Assembly (NCBI RefSeq): GCF_014118685.1 | Contig: NZ_JACFAK010000009.1 | Span: 62,001-126,000 of the forward strand | DNA length: 64,000 nt | Direction of reading: 5' to 3' | Source of the DNA: Flaviflexus huanghaiensis | Lineage (GTDB): Bacteria > Actinomycetota > Actinomycetes > Actinomycetales > Actinomycetaceae | Shown: in pieces, positions 37,877-47,471 of the stretch | Layout of the letters: every line of letters starts with the position of its first letter | Position numbering within the stretch: position 1 is the stretch's first letter | Notes under the pieces: model-generated | What the model was told of the DNA's origin: nothing | Databases searched by the model: none | Seen by the model: only the letters and a program-made list of their open reading frames with translations | Translations under genes and position numbers: made by a program

Positions 37877-37913
37877 CGCTCTACGTCTCAGGTCAACGCG
37901 AGACGGAACAGTC

Positions 37914-37946
37914 GGATGGTGCCGCCCAACATGGGCGGCACCATCC
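37914..37946. terminator. Bidirectional hairpin between convergent genes
   Basis: A perfect 14-bp stem (GGATGGTGCCGCCC / GGGCGGCACCATCC) with a five-base loop lies in the 114-base gap between the convergent acyl-CoA ligase and nrdR genes. It can serve both strands. No long U-run is present on either side. Confidence 0.7.
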
Positions 37947-37990
37947 TGTTATCAGTCGATAAGGGTACAGATTGCCTCTCGCTACCCGTC

Positions 37991-38461
37991 CTATTCCTCC
38001 GGCGTCGCGCCGTCCGAATCGCTGGCGCGTAGCCCTGCAATCGCGCGATCAAAATCTTCGAGTGTCTCGAAGTTGGAGTAGACCGAGGCAAACCGCAAGT
38101 ACGCGATCTGGTCGAGCTCACGAAGCGGCCCGAGGATGACACGACCAATTTCATCCGAGTTAATGTGTGCTGCCCCCGAGGCGCGAACTGCCTCTTCGAC
38201 CTGGCTGGCAAGGACAGCAAGGTCATCGCGAGAGACCGGCCGGCCCTGGCATGCTTTCCACACGCCAGCGATGATTTTTTCGCGCGAGAACGGCTCGGTC
38301 GCACCGGAGCGTTTGACGACAACGAGGGATGCTGTCTCGGTTGTTGTGAAACGCCGTTTGCATGCGGGGCACTCCCGCCGCCGGCGAATAGCTTGACCGT
38401 CGTCTAAGGAGCGGGAGTCGATGACTCGGGAATCAGTGTTATGACAGAAAGGGCAGTGCAC
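37991..38461 (-). CDS. nrdR: Transcriptional repressor NrdR
   Basis: A 156-residue repressor of ribonucleotide reductase genes. The zinc ribbon is [17 protein letters not shown] with CPACKRRF, and the ATP-cone domain follows ([24 protein letters not shown]). It ends in an acidic tail. It lies behind the small SOS-position membrane gene and is probably in the same transcript. Confidence 0.95.
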   Translation of the reverse strand: MHCPFCHNTDSRVIDSRSLDDGQAIRRRRECPACKRRFTTTETASLVVVKRSGATEPFSREKIIAGVWKACQGRPVSRDDLAVLASQVEEAVRASGAAHINSDEIGRVILGPLRELDQIAYLRFASVYSNFETLEDFDRAIAGLRASDSDGATPEE

Positions 38462-38480
38462 CCTTTCACTTTACACGCGA

Positions 38481-38759
38481 CTAAAAAGTGAGCCACAGCT
38501 CAAGGCCAAAGGCAAAGGCAACGCTCGCAGACGCGATGATGCCTACCTTAATAGCTCCAACGAGGCGCTCCATCCCGTTTACGTCCGTCTCTCGGACCGG
38601 CGCGACATCGGGAACGGCACGCAATTCGACCCGCTCCGGAGGGGTGACGCTCAGCTTCGGAACATCGATCCGAGCGCGGTTTGACACTGCGCGTAAGCGC
38701 GGTACGTCGATGGGGGTCAGGGCTCCGGTGTGCGACCGGCTAGTGAGCAAAGCGCTCAT
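38481..38759 (-). CDS. Small membrane protein at the DivS/ChiZ position, without LysM
   Basis: A 92-residue protein: a basic, unstructured N-terminus and one C-terminal transmembrane helix (about 66-90, VGAIKVGIIASASVAFAFGL area) that ends the protein. It occupies the place of C. glutamicum divS and mycobacterial Rv2719c/chiZ: between nrdR and lexA, divergent from lexA, with LexA boxes in its promoter. Those proteins are SOS-induced division inhibitors with a LysM domain after the helix; here nothing follows the helix. The ATG has GAGGAGG upstream. Homology is by position and topology and is not proven by sequence. Confidence 0.7.
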   Translation of the reverse strand: MSALLTSRSHTGALTPIDVPRLRAVSNRARIDVPKLSVTPPERVELRAVPDVAPVRETDVNGMERLVGAIKVGIIASASVAFAFGLELWLTF

Positions 38760-38778
38760 GGTCCGCCTCCTCTGTCTC

Positions 38779-38872
38779 TCGAACGTTTGTTCTCGAACAT
38801 CTGTTTGTATACTACCCACGACATGCCGATTAGAACAAGTGTTTGATTGTCCCTGTCGTCACCGCCTATCCT
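38779..38872. promoter_or_regulatory. lexA / divS-like divergent SOS promoter with three LexA-box-like repeats
   Basis: Three sequences resemble the box TCGAAC-N4-GTTCGA: 38779-38794 (TCGAACGTTTGTTCTC), 38793-38808 (TCGAACATCTGTTTGT) and 38831-38846 (TAGAACAAGTGTTTGA). A promoter for lexA can be read as TTGATT 38843-38848, 18 bases, TATCCT 38867-38872. One for the minus strand is TTGTTC 38838-38833, 18 bases, TAGTAT 38814-38809. The third box overlaps both -35 elements and the second lies at the minus-strand start point. LexA would thus control both genes. Confidence 0.7.
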
Positions 38873-38932
38873 TGACACAACCTAGAAGGCAATCCGGACA
38901 GATTTTGGTCGGTCCACTGCGCAGGAGTGAGC

Positions 38933-39577
38933 ATGAGCGAGAAACCGTCAGGACGGCAGCTAAAGATTCTCGAGTTCCTGCGGCAGTTCATCGCAGATAA
39001 CGGCTACGCGCCGACCGTGAGGGAAACGTGTGCTGGGATCGGCCTGTCAAGCCCCTCGTCGGTCAAGTATCATTTCGATGCCCTGGAGAAGAAGGGGCTC
39101 ATCGAGCGTGACCCACGTAGGCCCCGTACCCTCATGCTGACCGGCGGTGCGGCCGCAGCGACGCCGGTCGAGGCTCCCATTGAGCTTCGCGCCGAGCATG
39201 CTGACTCTGTCAATGTCCCGCTCGTGGGCCGCATCGCCGCAGGCTCCCCCATCCTCGCCGATCAGATGGTCGAAGAGGTATTCTCGATCCCACGCCAAAT
39301 GACAGGCAGTGGTGAGATGTTCATGCTCGAGGTCTCGGGCGATTCAATGATGGATATCGGCATTTACGACGGGGACTGGGTTGTCGTCCGTCGACAGCAG
39401 GTCGCAGAAAATGGTGACATCGTCGCCGCCCTCATCGATGATGAGGCGACGGTCAAGACGTTCGACCGCAGGAATGGACACGTGTGGTTGCTTCCGCAAA
39501 ACCCGTCGTACGCACCGATTCCGGGAGACCAGTCGACGATCCTCGGCCGTGTTGTCACCGTCATCCGAGCTCTCTGA
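38933..39577 (+). CDS. lexA: SOS repressor LexA
   Basis: A 214-residue repressor. The N-terminal winged helix starts [14 protein letters not shown] and continues [20 protein letters not shown]. The self-cleavage bond is Ala103-Gly104 (RIAAGSP), the catalytic serine is Ser138 in SGDSMMD and the lysine Lys175 in EATVK. All are intact, so RecA-stimulated autoproteolysis is expected. ATG 38933 is preferred with AGGAG upstream; GTG 38927 is possible. Confidence 0.96.
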   Translation: MSEKPSGRQLKILEFLRQFIADNGYAPTVRETCAGIGLSSPSSVKYHFDALEKKGLIERDPRRPRTLMLTGGAAAATPVEAPIELRAEHADSVNVPLVGRIAAGSPILADQMVEEVFSIPRQMTGSGEMFMLEVSGDSMMDIGIYDGDWVVVRRQQVAENGDIVAALIDDEATVKTFDRRNGHVWLLPQNPSYAPIPGDQSTILGRVVTVIRAL

Positions 39578-39613
39578 CGCCGGTGGCCCTCAACACGTGG
39601 GATCCAGCGTCAG

Positions 39614-41452
39614 TCAGGTCACCTGCTGACTAAGGCTCATTGACAACCGTTCGAGCGACGATGTCGCGCTTTCGAGATCTGACGTCGGCCACATCGGTGG
39701 CAGGCCTGCCCTGAGGTAGCCGCCGTAGGCCTTCGTCACGAGCCGCGAGTCGAAGACGGCGACAACACCACGATCGTTCGTACTCCTGAGCAGTCGGCCA
39801 GCTGCCTGAGCGAGTAGGACGGCGGCATGGGTCGCCGACACCTGCATGAACCCGTTCCCGCCGTGCCGCGAGACTTGCTCCGTTCGTGCCTGAGAGACAG
39901 GATCATCAGGGCGCGGGAATGGAATTCTGTCGATGAGCACGAGTCGGCACGCGGGACCGGGAATGTCGATGCCCTGCCACAGGGAGAGTGTTCCGATGAG
40001 GCAACTTTGCTCGTCGCTCTTGAACTCGTCGACAAGCGTCGACAGCTGATCCTCCCCCTGGCACAGAATCGGAACATCGACGTGCCGCCGGAGGTACTCG
40101 GCAGCGACTTCGGCGCCCCGCCTCGAGGAAAACAGCCCGAGCGCCCCGCCCCCCGAGGACCGAATGAGGTCCGCCATGCGCTCAAGGGCCTCTTCGCTCT
40201 GGCCATCACGCCCCGGCGGCGGCAGGTCGGTCGCAACGTAGAGGATTCCCTGCCTGCCATAGTCAAACGGCGAGCCGACGTCGATACCGGTCCACGGTCC
40301 CTGGCTGGGGAACGCCAAACCAACCTGATTGGCCATCGGGTTGAAGGACCCTCCGATCTCAAGGGTCGCCGATGTGAGGACAGCGGCCCTATCAGCAAAG
40401 ATCTTGTCAGCGATCGGACCGGCGACGTCAAGAGGTGCACCGTAGAGAGTTTGGTCGGACACCCAGACGACTGTGCCGCGGTCTGCGAGCAGGTCATCGA
40501 CATCCTTCATGAATGCCTTCGCCCACTGTTCCGATTCGCACGACTCTTTGAGAGCGCGCACCATGGCTCCGAGGGCTTCCCGTACCTCATCTGGGATGAT
40601 CCGCTTCCGTCCATCGGCGTCTTCTAGTGCCGCGAGTAGGCTGTCGCCATGGCGGCCAAACTCAGTATCGAGTTTGCCGACGGCCCTCATCATGCGAGAG
40701 ACACGCGCAATATCTGCGGATCCAATTCGGATGGTCAGCTGATTTGTCACTCGACCAACGAGGTCGTGTGCCTCATCGACAATGACAGCGCTTGCGGGCG
40801 GGAGCACCTCGATCCCGGACGATTGGACCCCGAGCATCGCGTGATTCGTGATGACGATGTCTGCCTCCATCGCCTCCTGCCGGGCCTTTTCAGGAAAACA
40901 CTCGGTGAAGAGCGGGCAGTCGCGGCCGTCGCACTCCTGCTTCGACACCGAGATCTGTCGCCAGACAAGATCGGGAACACCCGGGACAAGAGCATCTCGA
41001 TCGCCCGTTGCGGATTCGAGGGCCCACTTCCTGGCTCGGAGGACCTGCTCACCACTCCGTGTCGCCGTCCCGTCCGCAAAGAGAGCCTCTTGACCGTCCT
41101 GGTTGATTCTCTTCAAACACGCATAGTTCTGCCAACCCTTGAGCAGAGCGGTCTTGAGACGGGTTCCGGTCTCGTTCGCGACGGCGTCGATAACTCGGGG
41201 AGCATCGTCCTGAGTGATCTGGCGCTGAAGAGCAAGTGTCGCAGTTGAGATGATGGCCCGACTGCCAGTTTTCGCGCACCACATTGCGACGGGCACGAGA
41301 TAACCCATGGACTTCCCTGTTCCCGTCCCCGCCTGAACGAGAAGATGTCCGCCTTCGTTCAGCGTGGCGAAGACAGCTTCCGCCATGTCAACCTGACCCT
41401 CGCGCCGACTGCCTCCGATCGAAGCGACAACGGCGTCAAGGACCTTAATCAC
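39614..41452 (-). CDS. dinG: DinG-type ATP-dependent DNA helicase
   Basis: A 612-residue superfamily 2 helicase of the XPD/DinG group. Walker A is VQAGTGTGKSMGYL, the iron-sulfur cysteines lie at YACLKR and in CDGRDCPLFTECFPE, the DEAH box is VIVDEAHDLV, and the C-terminal motifs include LSLWQGIDIPGP and QAAGRLLRS. It should unwind forked or G-rich structures and R-loops. The start is probably GTG 41452, within the last codons of hflX, where homology begins; no good ribosome site is seen, which suggests coupling. Confidence 0.9.
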   Translation of the reverse strand: MIKVLDAVVASIGGSRREGQVDMAEAVFATLNEGGHLLVQAGTGTGKSMGYLVPVAMWCAKTGSRAIISTATLALQRQITQDDAPRVIDAVANETGTRLKTALLKGWQNYACLKRINQDGQEALFADGTATRSGEQVLRARKWALESATGDRDALVPGVPDLVWRQISVSKQECDGRDCPLFTECFPEKARQEAMEADIVITNHAMLGVQSSGIEVLPPASAVIVDEAHDLVGRVTNQLTIRIGSADIARVSRMMRAVGKLDTEFGRHGDSLLAALEDADGRKRIIPDEVREALGAMVRALKESCESEQWAKAFMKDVDDLLADRGTVVWVSDQTLYGAPLDVAGPIADKIFADRAAVLTSATLEIGGSFNPMANQVGLAFPSQGPWTGIDVGSPFDYGRQGILYVATDLPPPGRDGQSEEALERMADLIRSSGGGALGLFSSRRGAEVAAEYLRRHVDVPILCQGEDQLSTLVDEFKSDEQSCLIGTLSLWQGIDIPGPACRLVLIDRIPFPRPDDPVSQARTEQVSRHGGNGFMQVSATHAAVLLAQAAGRLLRSTNDRGVVAVFDSRLVTKAYGGYLRAGLPPMWPTSDLESATSSLERLSMSLSQQVT

Positions 41453-42866
41453 TGGCTGTGCGCAGGTCTGCGGCAAGCTCGGGATCAACGAGAGCGGAGA
41501 TGACGGTGCCATCCTCGCTGTATTCCTCCGAGAGAATCTCGCCTTCGATATGCGTGCGGGATACGAGATCCCCGCGATCAAACGGGACAGTCACGTCAAC
41601 CTTGACCGAAGGCCGTGGCAAAAGCTCCGCGATCCTACCGCGTAGCTCGTCAAATCCTTCACCGGTCTTTGCGGACACGACAACGGAGCCAGGATATCGG
41701 GAGCGAAGGGCCGCCAAGTCGACAGGGTCGGCCAGGTCCGCTTTTGACAGGACGATAAGTTCCTGGACGTCTTCGGCGCCTTCGACATCGGCGAGAACCG
41801 CGTGGACGGCGTCGACCTGACCGACAGGGTCGGCGTGAGAAGCGTCGACAACATGGAGCAGGAGGTCCGCTTCGGCCGCCTCCTCAAGAGTGGACCGGAA
41901 TGCTTCAACGAGCTGGGTAGGTAAGGACCGCACGAACCCGACCGTGTCAGAGATGGTGTAAACCCTGCCGTCGTCGGTGGCGCTACGGCGCACGGTCGGA
42001 TCGAGCGTGGCAAACAGCGCGTTCTCGACCAGCACACCAGCATCCGTTAACCGGTTCATGAGCGATGACTTGCCCGCGTTCGTGTAGCCGACGACAACGA
42101 CGGACGGCAATGCGTGTCGACGTCGGTTCGCCCGCTGCGTGCGACGAGCTGGCTCCATTCCCGCAATGTCGCGCTTGAGCTTCACCATCCTCTGATGGAT
42201 GCGCCGGCGGTCCAGTTCAATCTGGGTCTCGCCCGGGCCGCGGGCCCCGATGCCGTCACCGGCTCCGGCACGGCCGCCCGCCTGGCGCGACATGGACTCG
42301 CCCCAACCGCGCAGACGAGGCAGGAGGTATTCGAGTTGCGCGAGTTCGACCTGGGCTTTGCCCTCTCTCGACTTCGCATGCTGGGCAAAAATGTCGAGGA
42401 TGAGAGTTGTCCGGTCGATGACCTTGACCTTGGCAACATCCTCGAGGTTGCGCCGCTGGTTCGGCGATAGCTCGGAGTCGACAATAACCGTGTCGGCTTT
42501 CGTCTCTGCAACAAGCTGGGCGAGTTCCCGTGCTTTACCTGATCCCAGGTATGTGGCGTTGTCCGGTTTTTCCCTGCGCTGAAGAACGCCGCCCCGGACG
42601 ACGGAGCCTGCCGTCTCGGCGAGTGCTGCGAGCTCTCGCAGTGACACCTCCGCCTCCTCGACCGTGCCTGACGTCCACACCCCGACGAGAATAACGTTCT
42701 CCAGTCGGAGACGACGGTATTCGACCTCGGTGATATCTTCGAGTTCGGTCGTCAGATTCGGTATGCGACGGAGTGCGGAACGCTCCTCACGATCGAGGCT
42801 GTCGCCCGCATAGTCCGCCCGGTAATCTGCGTCTGCCTGTAGTGCCGTTCCCTTTCGGGAACTCAT
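41445..42866 (-). CDS. hflX: Ribosome-splitting GTPase HflX
   Basis: A 473-residue GTPase that splits stalled 70S ribosomes. The N-terminal HflX domain includes SELSPNQRRNLED and VIDRTTLILDIFAQHA, followed by a glycine-rich linker GRAGAGDGIGARGPGETQIE. The G domain has VVGYTNAGKSSL, DTVGF and LSKADL. It lies in the usual cluster miaB-miaA-dapF-hflX, interrupted here by an inserted plus-strand methyltransferase gene. Confidence 0.95.
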   Translation of the reverse strand: MSSRKGTALQADADYRADYAGDSLDREERSALRRIPNLTTELEDITEVEYRRLRLENVILVGVWTSGTVEEAEVSLRELAALAETAGSVVRGGVLQRREKPDNATYLGSGKARELAQLVAETKADTVIVDSELSPNQRRNLEDVAKVKVIDRTTLILDIFAQHAKSREGKAQVELAQLEYLLPRLRGWGESMSRQAGGRAGAGDGIGARGPGETQIELDRRRIHQRMVKLKRDIAGMEPARRTQRANRRRHALPSVVVVGYTNAGKSSLMNRLTDAGVLVENALFATLDPTVRRSATDDGRVYTISDTVGFVRSLPTQLVEAFRSTLEEAAEADLLLHVVDASHADPVGQVDAVHAVLADVEGAEDVQELIVLSKADLADPVDLAALRSRYPGSVVVSAKTGEGFDELRGRIAELLPRPSVKVDVTVPFDRGDLVSRTHIEGEILSEEYSEDGTVISALVDPELAADLRTASD

Positions 42867-42943
42867 GTCGCGTTGGGTGATGACACTCTCCTTTTCGTAC
42901 GGTCATTCTCTCACGTGGCGCCCCTGTGGGATAGTTTAGTGCT

Positions 42944-43564
42944 GTGCCAGACCACTATTTCTCCCCACAGCCGATCGGGCCCGACAGGCGGCGCGAGTTT
43001 CGCTTCACGATCCGCGGCGATGAATTCGCGGTTGTCACAGCGGGAGGAGTATTTTCCCACGACAGAATCGATAGGGGAACCCAGGTTCTGCTCAAATATG
43101 TCGACGATCCGCCGCAGAAGGGTCTTCTTGTCGACGTCGGATGCGGGTGGGGGCCGATCACTCTCGCTCTTGCCGCCGCCTCACCCGAGTCAACGGTCCT
43201 CGCAGTCGATGTCAACGAACGAGCCCGGGAGCTGACCGCCGCCAACGTGGCAAAAGCAGGGCTGACCAACGTCATCGTCACAGATCCAGAGGAGGCTCTC
43301 GCGATCGCACGCGAGCGCGGAATAGCCTGCATCTGGTCAAATCCGCCTGTGAGAATCGGCAAGTCCGCCCTACAGCATCTGCTCGTCGACTGGTTCGAGC
43401 ATCTGGAAGGATACGCAGATATCGTCATCGCGAAGAACCTCGGGGCGGATTCTTTGTCGGCGTGGCTTGGGACGCAGGGCTACGACGTGAAGCGCATCGG
43501 ATCGTCCGGCGGATTCCGGGTGCTCCGGGTCAGCGGCCCTCCCCAGCCAGCCCAGTCAGCATAA
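42944..43564 (+). CDS. Class I SAM methyltransferase (RsmC/RlmG-like)
   Basis: A 206-residue methyltransferase: SAM motif I LLVDVGCGWGPITLALA, motif II VLAVDVNERARELT and motif IV WSNPPVRIGK, the N-PP-R variant typical of guanine-N2 rRNA methyltransferases of the RsmC type. GTG start. A -10-like TAGTTT lies seven bases upstream, so the transcript may be nearly leaderless. The stop is 35 bases inside the 3' end of the dapF-like gene on the other strand. Confidence 0.85.
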   Translation: MPDHYFSPQPIGPDRRREFRFTIRGDEFAVVTAGGVFSHDRIDRGTQVLLKYVDDPPQKGLLVDVGCGWGPITLALAAASPESTVLAVDVNERARELTAANVAKAGLTNVIVTDPEEALAIARERGIACIWSNPPVRIGKSALQHLLVDWFEHLEGYADIVIAKNLGADSLSAWLGTQGYDVKRIGSSGGFRVLRVSGPPQPAQSA

Positions 43565-44429
43565 ACTCAGCGACGATCTCGGCTGTGGCGGTCACTTCGA
43601 CCGAGCCCTCGGTCAGGCGAACCTCTGTGCGGCCATCACGAGACTCCGACTGGTATATTCCGGTCGCGGACTCCCCCGCCCACGTGTAGAGAGCAACAGC
43701 CGCGTCGCGGACCCAGTGGTCCCTCGCCGGCTGCTCTTTGCCGTCGCTGAACGCCCTCATCGCAAACACGGTGGCGGGCCGCTCGACTCCATCAAAGTCG
43801 AGAAATGCCGTGTCACCCTGGGGGTGGACGAGAATAAGGCTGTCAGCCCGCGGATTGGGATCGTACTGGACACCGCCCGTCGCCGAGACAAGGTCGTCCC
43901 CACGCTCGACCGCGACGACGACGGAACGCCGGTCAGAGCTGACCGTCAGTCCTGCCATCATGCCCTCGAGACCATCGAGCGTAACCGCGACGTCGAAACC
44001 TCGATCGTTACCCTCGGCGCTCGCAGGCGTTGCGACATCTGCCAACATCGCGTAACCAACTCCTGCCCGCGTGGCGGACCGCGGCCCCGCTACAGTCTCA
44101 AAGCCGACTGTCTCTCCATCCTCCATGTCGATGAGACCAGTGACGCGCAGGTAGTGCGCGGCAAGTCTGACAAGCGACCCTGGGTCTGCCATCGGTGTGC
44201 CTGTTGAATGCCAGGCATCGATCCGCCAGCTTTGCTCGCCTGTTCCACCCATGATGCGGACAACCCGCATGATCGCGTCCGCTCCGATTCCTCTGCGGCG
44301 GTCACATATGAGGGACATGTCGTCCGACCCAAGATCGCGGTGACCGTCGATGTCGGGGAAGATGATGGCATCCCTGCCGCCGGTGTTCCCCTTCGCGAGT
44401 GTGAGGCCTTCAAGTTCCGGGATAATCAT
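43530..44429 (-). CDS. dapF: DapF-fold protein lacking both catalytic cysteines
   Basis: A 299-residue protein at the conserved dapF locus, next to miaA. Fold markers remain: LAKGNTGGRDAIIFPD, CDRRRGIGADAIMRV and LAAHYLRVTGL. The first active-site segment, normally NADGS..MCGNG, reads HSTGTPMADPGS (residues 74-85), with Pro83 in place of Cys. The second, normally ERGVGET.SCGTG, falls at residues 228-243 (FSDGKEQPARDHWVRD) and has no Cys. The whole protein has one cysteine, Cys42. It therefore cannot work as the two-cysteine DAP epimerase, although the frame is intact. A new role or slow decay are both possible. Confidence 0.85.
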   Translation of the reverse strand: MIIPELEGLTLAKGNTGGRDAIIFPDIDGHRDLGSDDMSLICDRRRGIGADAIMRVVRIMGGTGEQSWRIDAWHSTGTPMADPGSLVRLAAHYLRVTGLIDMEDGETVGFETVAGPRSATRAGVGYAMLADVATPASAEGNDRGFDVAVTLDGLEGMMAGLTVSSDRRSVVVAVERGDDLVSATGGVQYDPNPRADSLILVHPQGDTAFLDFDGVERPATVFAMRAFSDGKEQPARDHWVRDAAVALYTWAGESATGIYQSESRDGRTEVRLTEGSVEVTATAEIVAEFMLTGLAGEGR

Positions 44430-44438
44430 GAGATCAGT

Positions 44439-45356
44439 CTACCGGGAGGCAGAGCGGTCGATGATCTGCGCGATCCGATCGGAGCTACGTTCGCCCGCCT
44501 CAACCCATATCACTCGAGGGTCCCGCCGAAACCATGTCAGCTGTTTCTTCACGAGCTTGCGAGTTGCGGTCGTAATGGCGTCGATGGCCTCAGGGATGGT
44601 CATGTCCCCGTCGAGGACAGCGAGCGCTTCCCGGTAACCGGTCGCAGTGCGCGCTGTTGGAGCAGTGAGCAAACCCCGGCCGCTCAAGGCCCGCACCTCG
44701 TCGAGGAGTCCGTCGTCGAACATTCTCTGAGTGCGCAACGTAATTCGCGCGTCGAGTTCCTCGCCCGGCATCGACAGCCCGACGACAACAACACCCTCGT
44801 AGTGGGACGTATGGCGGGGAAAGACCGGCTGGAACGAGCGGCCCGTCACTTCGTTGACTTCCAGAGCGCGGATGACGCGGCGCTTGTTGCGAGCGTCGAT
44901 GAGGGCGGCGGAGGCCGGGTCGACCCGTTTGAGGCGCTCGTGCATGGCCGGTGCGCCGAAGCGCTCCAGGTCCGCCACGAGTCTCATCCGCACCTCGGGC
45001 ACCGTGCCGGGGAAGTCGATCCTGTCGAGGATCGCCGAGACATACAGTCCGGAACCCCCAACGATGATGGGAGTCCGCCCCCGCCCGACGATCTGCTCAA
45101 GGTCACGACGGGCCTGTGTTTGGTAGGCGGCGACCGATGCTTCCTGACTGATGTCGAGAACGTCGATCTGGTGATGCTGTATCCCGCGTCGTTCAAGCTG
45201 AGTAACCTTGGCCGTTCCGACGTCCATCCCCCGATATAGTTGCAGCGCGTCAGCGCTGATGATCTCGGCCGCTTCTGGCCCACCGAGATCATGGGCGAGG
45301 TCAATCGCCGCCACCGACTTGCCGACCGCCGTCGGTCCGACGACGGCGATGATCAC
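44439..45356 (-). CDS. miaA: tRNA dimethylallyltransferase
   Basis: A 305-residue enzyme that adds the isopentenyl group to A37 of tRNAs reading U-starting codons. Motifs are [17 protein letters not shown] (P-loop), [28 protein letters not shown] and the C-terminal [12 protein letters not shown]. It starts on GTG overlapping the miaB stop and precedes the dapF-like gene by nine bases. Confidence 0.96.
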   Translation of the reverse strand: MIIAVVGPTAVGKSVAAIDLAHDLGGPEAAEIISADALQLYRGMDVGTAKVTQLERRGIQHHQIDVLDISQEASVAAYQTQARRDLEQIVGRGRTPIIVGGSGLYVSAILDRIDFPGTVPEVRMRLVADLERFGAPAMHERLKRVDPASAALIDARNKRRVIRALEVNEVTGRSFQPVFPRHTSHYEGVVVVGLSMPGEELDARITLRTQRMFDDGLLDEVRALSGRGLLTAPTARTATGYREALAVLDGDMTIPEAIDAITTATRKLVKKQLTWFRRDPRVIWVEAGERSSDRIAQIIDRSASR

Positions 45357-46921
45357 GGCTGACCGACCCGGAGCGTCGGTAAACCGAGCGTGACCGGGCC
45401 CGCGGCCTCAGCAGTGAGTTCGGAAACTCGCCTGCGTGCCCTCTCCCACGCGTCGCCGGCGCGCGTTCGCCTGATCTCGAAGGTGCCGCCTGAGAGCGCC
45501 GAATCGGCCAAAAGGTGGTGCGGAGCTCCGTACGTGACCGTCGCCGTCACCATGTCACCGGGACGCGGTAGCCCTTCCGCATGGTCACCAGTCGAGAACG
45601 AGTCCGCATAGGGCCGCAAGTGGTCAGGTAGCGCGACATGCACAAGCCGGTTGTCCGCCGCCCGGCCCGTTAGCCTGGCCGTATCAGCGTCCTTACGACC
45701 CTCTCCTTCTGCGACGAGGACATCGACCGTCCTGCCGACGATCCTTTGGTTCTCTTCAAGGGAGATCCGGTTCTGTAGCTCGATGAGTCGGTCGTAGCGC
45801 TCGCTTGAGACCTCGGCGGGAATCTGGTCAGGCATATCAGCCGCCGGAGTCCCCGGTCGGGGCGAATAGATGAACGTGAAAGCTGAGGAGAAGCGCGACT
45901 GCTCGACGACGTCGAGTGTTGCCTGAAAGTCGTCCTCCGTCTCGCCGGGGAAGCCGACGATGATATCCGTCGTGATGGCAGCGTCCGGGATCAGGTCACG
46001 AACGCGCTCGAGGATGCCGAGGAACTTCGCGGACCGGTAGGACCGTCGCATTGCCCGCAGGACCCTATCGGAGCCGGACTGCAACGGCATGTGAAGCGAT
46101 GGCATGACATTCGGGGTTTCCGCCATCGCGACGATGACATCATCCGTGAACGCTGCCGGGTGCGGGGAGGTGAATCGAACCCTTTCCAAACCCTCGATCG
46201 TCCCGCACGCTCGAAGGAGATCTGCGAACGCGCCCCTTTGCCCGAAGCCAACTCCGTAAGAGTTGACGTTTTGACCAAGCAGAGTGACCTCGAGAGCCCC
46301 GTCTGCGACGACGGCGTTAATCTCCGCGAGGATTTCACCCGGGCGGCGGTCGCGCTCTTTGCCTCGCAGGTGCGGAACGATACAGAACGTGCACGTGTTG
46401 TTGCAGCCGACCGAAATCGACACCCATGCGGCGTAAGCAGATTCCCGCTTCGTCGGTAGCGTGGAGGGAAAAACCTTGAGAGACTCCTCGATCTCGACCG
46501 CGGCTTCGCTATTGTGGCGGGCACGCTCGAGGAGCGCCGGCAGCACGTCGAGATTATGGGTGCCAAGGACAACGTCGACCCACGGGGCTCGCGCAACGAT
46601 GCCGTCCCGCATCTGCTGTGCAAGGCAGCCGCCCACAGCAATCTGCATTCCGGGCCTGTCTCGTTTGACAGAGGCGAGCTGCCCGAGGTTGCCAAACAGC
46701 TTGCTCGCGGCGTTCTCACGAACAGAGCACGTGTTGAGGACGATGACGTCTGCGCCAGCGTCACCGGCGTCTGTCGCCCGCGCCGCGGCCTCCGGCACCG
46801 TATCGACGTGGCGATATCCGGCGTCCTCGAGGAGTCCGGCGAGCCGTTCGGAATCGTGGACGTTCATCTGGCACCCGAGGGTGCGGATGGCGTACGTGCG
46901 GGGCAGATCTGTCTCAGTCAT
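45353..46921 (-). CDS. miaB: tRNA-2-methylthio-N6-dimethylallyladenosine synthase
   Basis: A 522-residue radical-SAM methylthiotransferase. The N-terminal cluster cysteines are in [17 protein letters not shown] and GGCLAQQ; the radical-SAM cluster is [13 protein letters not shown] domain ([13 protein letters not shown]) follows and an extra C-terminal region of about 60 residues ends the protein. It completes ms2i6A37 after MiaA, which is encoded directly downstream with overlap. Confidence 0.96.
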   Translation of the reverse strand: MTETDLPRTYAIRTLGCQMNVHDSERLAGLLEDAGYRHVDTVPEAAARATDAGDAGADVIVLNTCSVRENAASKLFGNLGQLASVKRDRPGMQIAVGGCLAQQMRDGIVARAPWVDVVLGTHNLDVLPALLERARHNSEAAVEIEESLKVFPSTLPTKRESAYAAWVSISVGCNNTCTFCIVPHLRGKERDRRPGEILAEINAVVADGALEVTLLGQNVNSYGVGFGQRGAFADLLRACGTIEGLERVRFTSPHPAAFTDDVIVAMAETPNVMPSLHMPLQSGSDRVLRAMRRSYRSAKFLGILERVRDLIPDAAITTDIIVGFPGETEDDFQATLDVVEQSRFSSAFTFIYSPRPGTPAADMPDQIPAEVSSERYDRLIELQNRISLEENQRIVGRTVDVLVAEGEGRKDADTARLTGRAADNRLVHVALPDHLRPYADSFSTGDHAEGLPRPGDMVTATVTYGAPHHLLADSALSGGTFEIRRTRAGDAWERARRRVSELTAEAAGPVTLGLPTLRVGQP

Positions 46922-47093
46922 CGCCCACCATTGTACGGCCCCGCGCCTACCAACATGGAACCCTGCGCGGCGTCGATCTCTCTGCAGTGCCGGGCTGCGG
47001 CGTGCCCCGTCCGCTCCGTTCTAACAACGCACACCGGCAGGCTAGAGAACCCTCAAAGCGGACCACTAGGCGGAATGAGTCTGAAGATCGCCG

Positions 47094-47471
47094 TCACACG
47101 AGGAGCTGAAGCGCAACAAAGCCGCAGATGCCTGCCCATAGATAACTCGCGAGTGAGCCGATAATGAAGCGTTCGCTCACTGCCGGGTCTTCCTTAAGCT
47201 CGGACCAGCGGCCGAGTGACTTGATCGCGACAACGGCGGCGATAAGCGCGGGTTGGCCGACGATAATGAGCCCGGTTGTTGACACCCGCTCAAGAATTCC
47301 GATGACAGTTCCGCCACGCAGCACGCGGCGCTCCGTAGCCTCGGGCTCGAGAATGAGCTTGCCGTCGCGAGCATCGGGAACGACGCGAGCGATTGCGAGC
47401 ACTCCCTCGACAACGAGCCAGCCACCTGACGCGGAGATGAGGAGCGCGAGAACCGCGATGAGAATCTCCAT
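47094..47471 (-). CDS. Small membrane protein, partner of SatD-like protein
   Basis: A 125-residue protein with three to four hydrophobic segments: an N-terminal one (MEILIAVLALLISASGGWLV), a middle one (TTGLIIVGQPALIAAVVAIK) and a C-terminal one ending in LQLLV. I do not recognise a named family; membrane proteins coupled to SatD-family genes are seen in other Gram-positives. Its ATG overlaps the upstream stop as TGATG, so the two are translated together. Confidence 0.7.
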   Translation of the reverse strand: MEILIAVLALLISASGGWLVVEGVLAIARVVPDARDGKLILEPEATERRVLRGGTVIGILERVSTTGLIIVGQPALIAAVVAIKSLGRWSELKEDPAVSERFIIGSLASYLWAGICGFVALQLLV

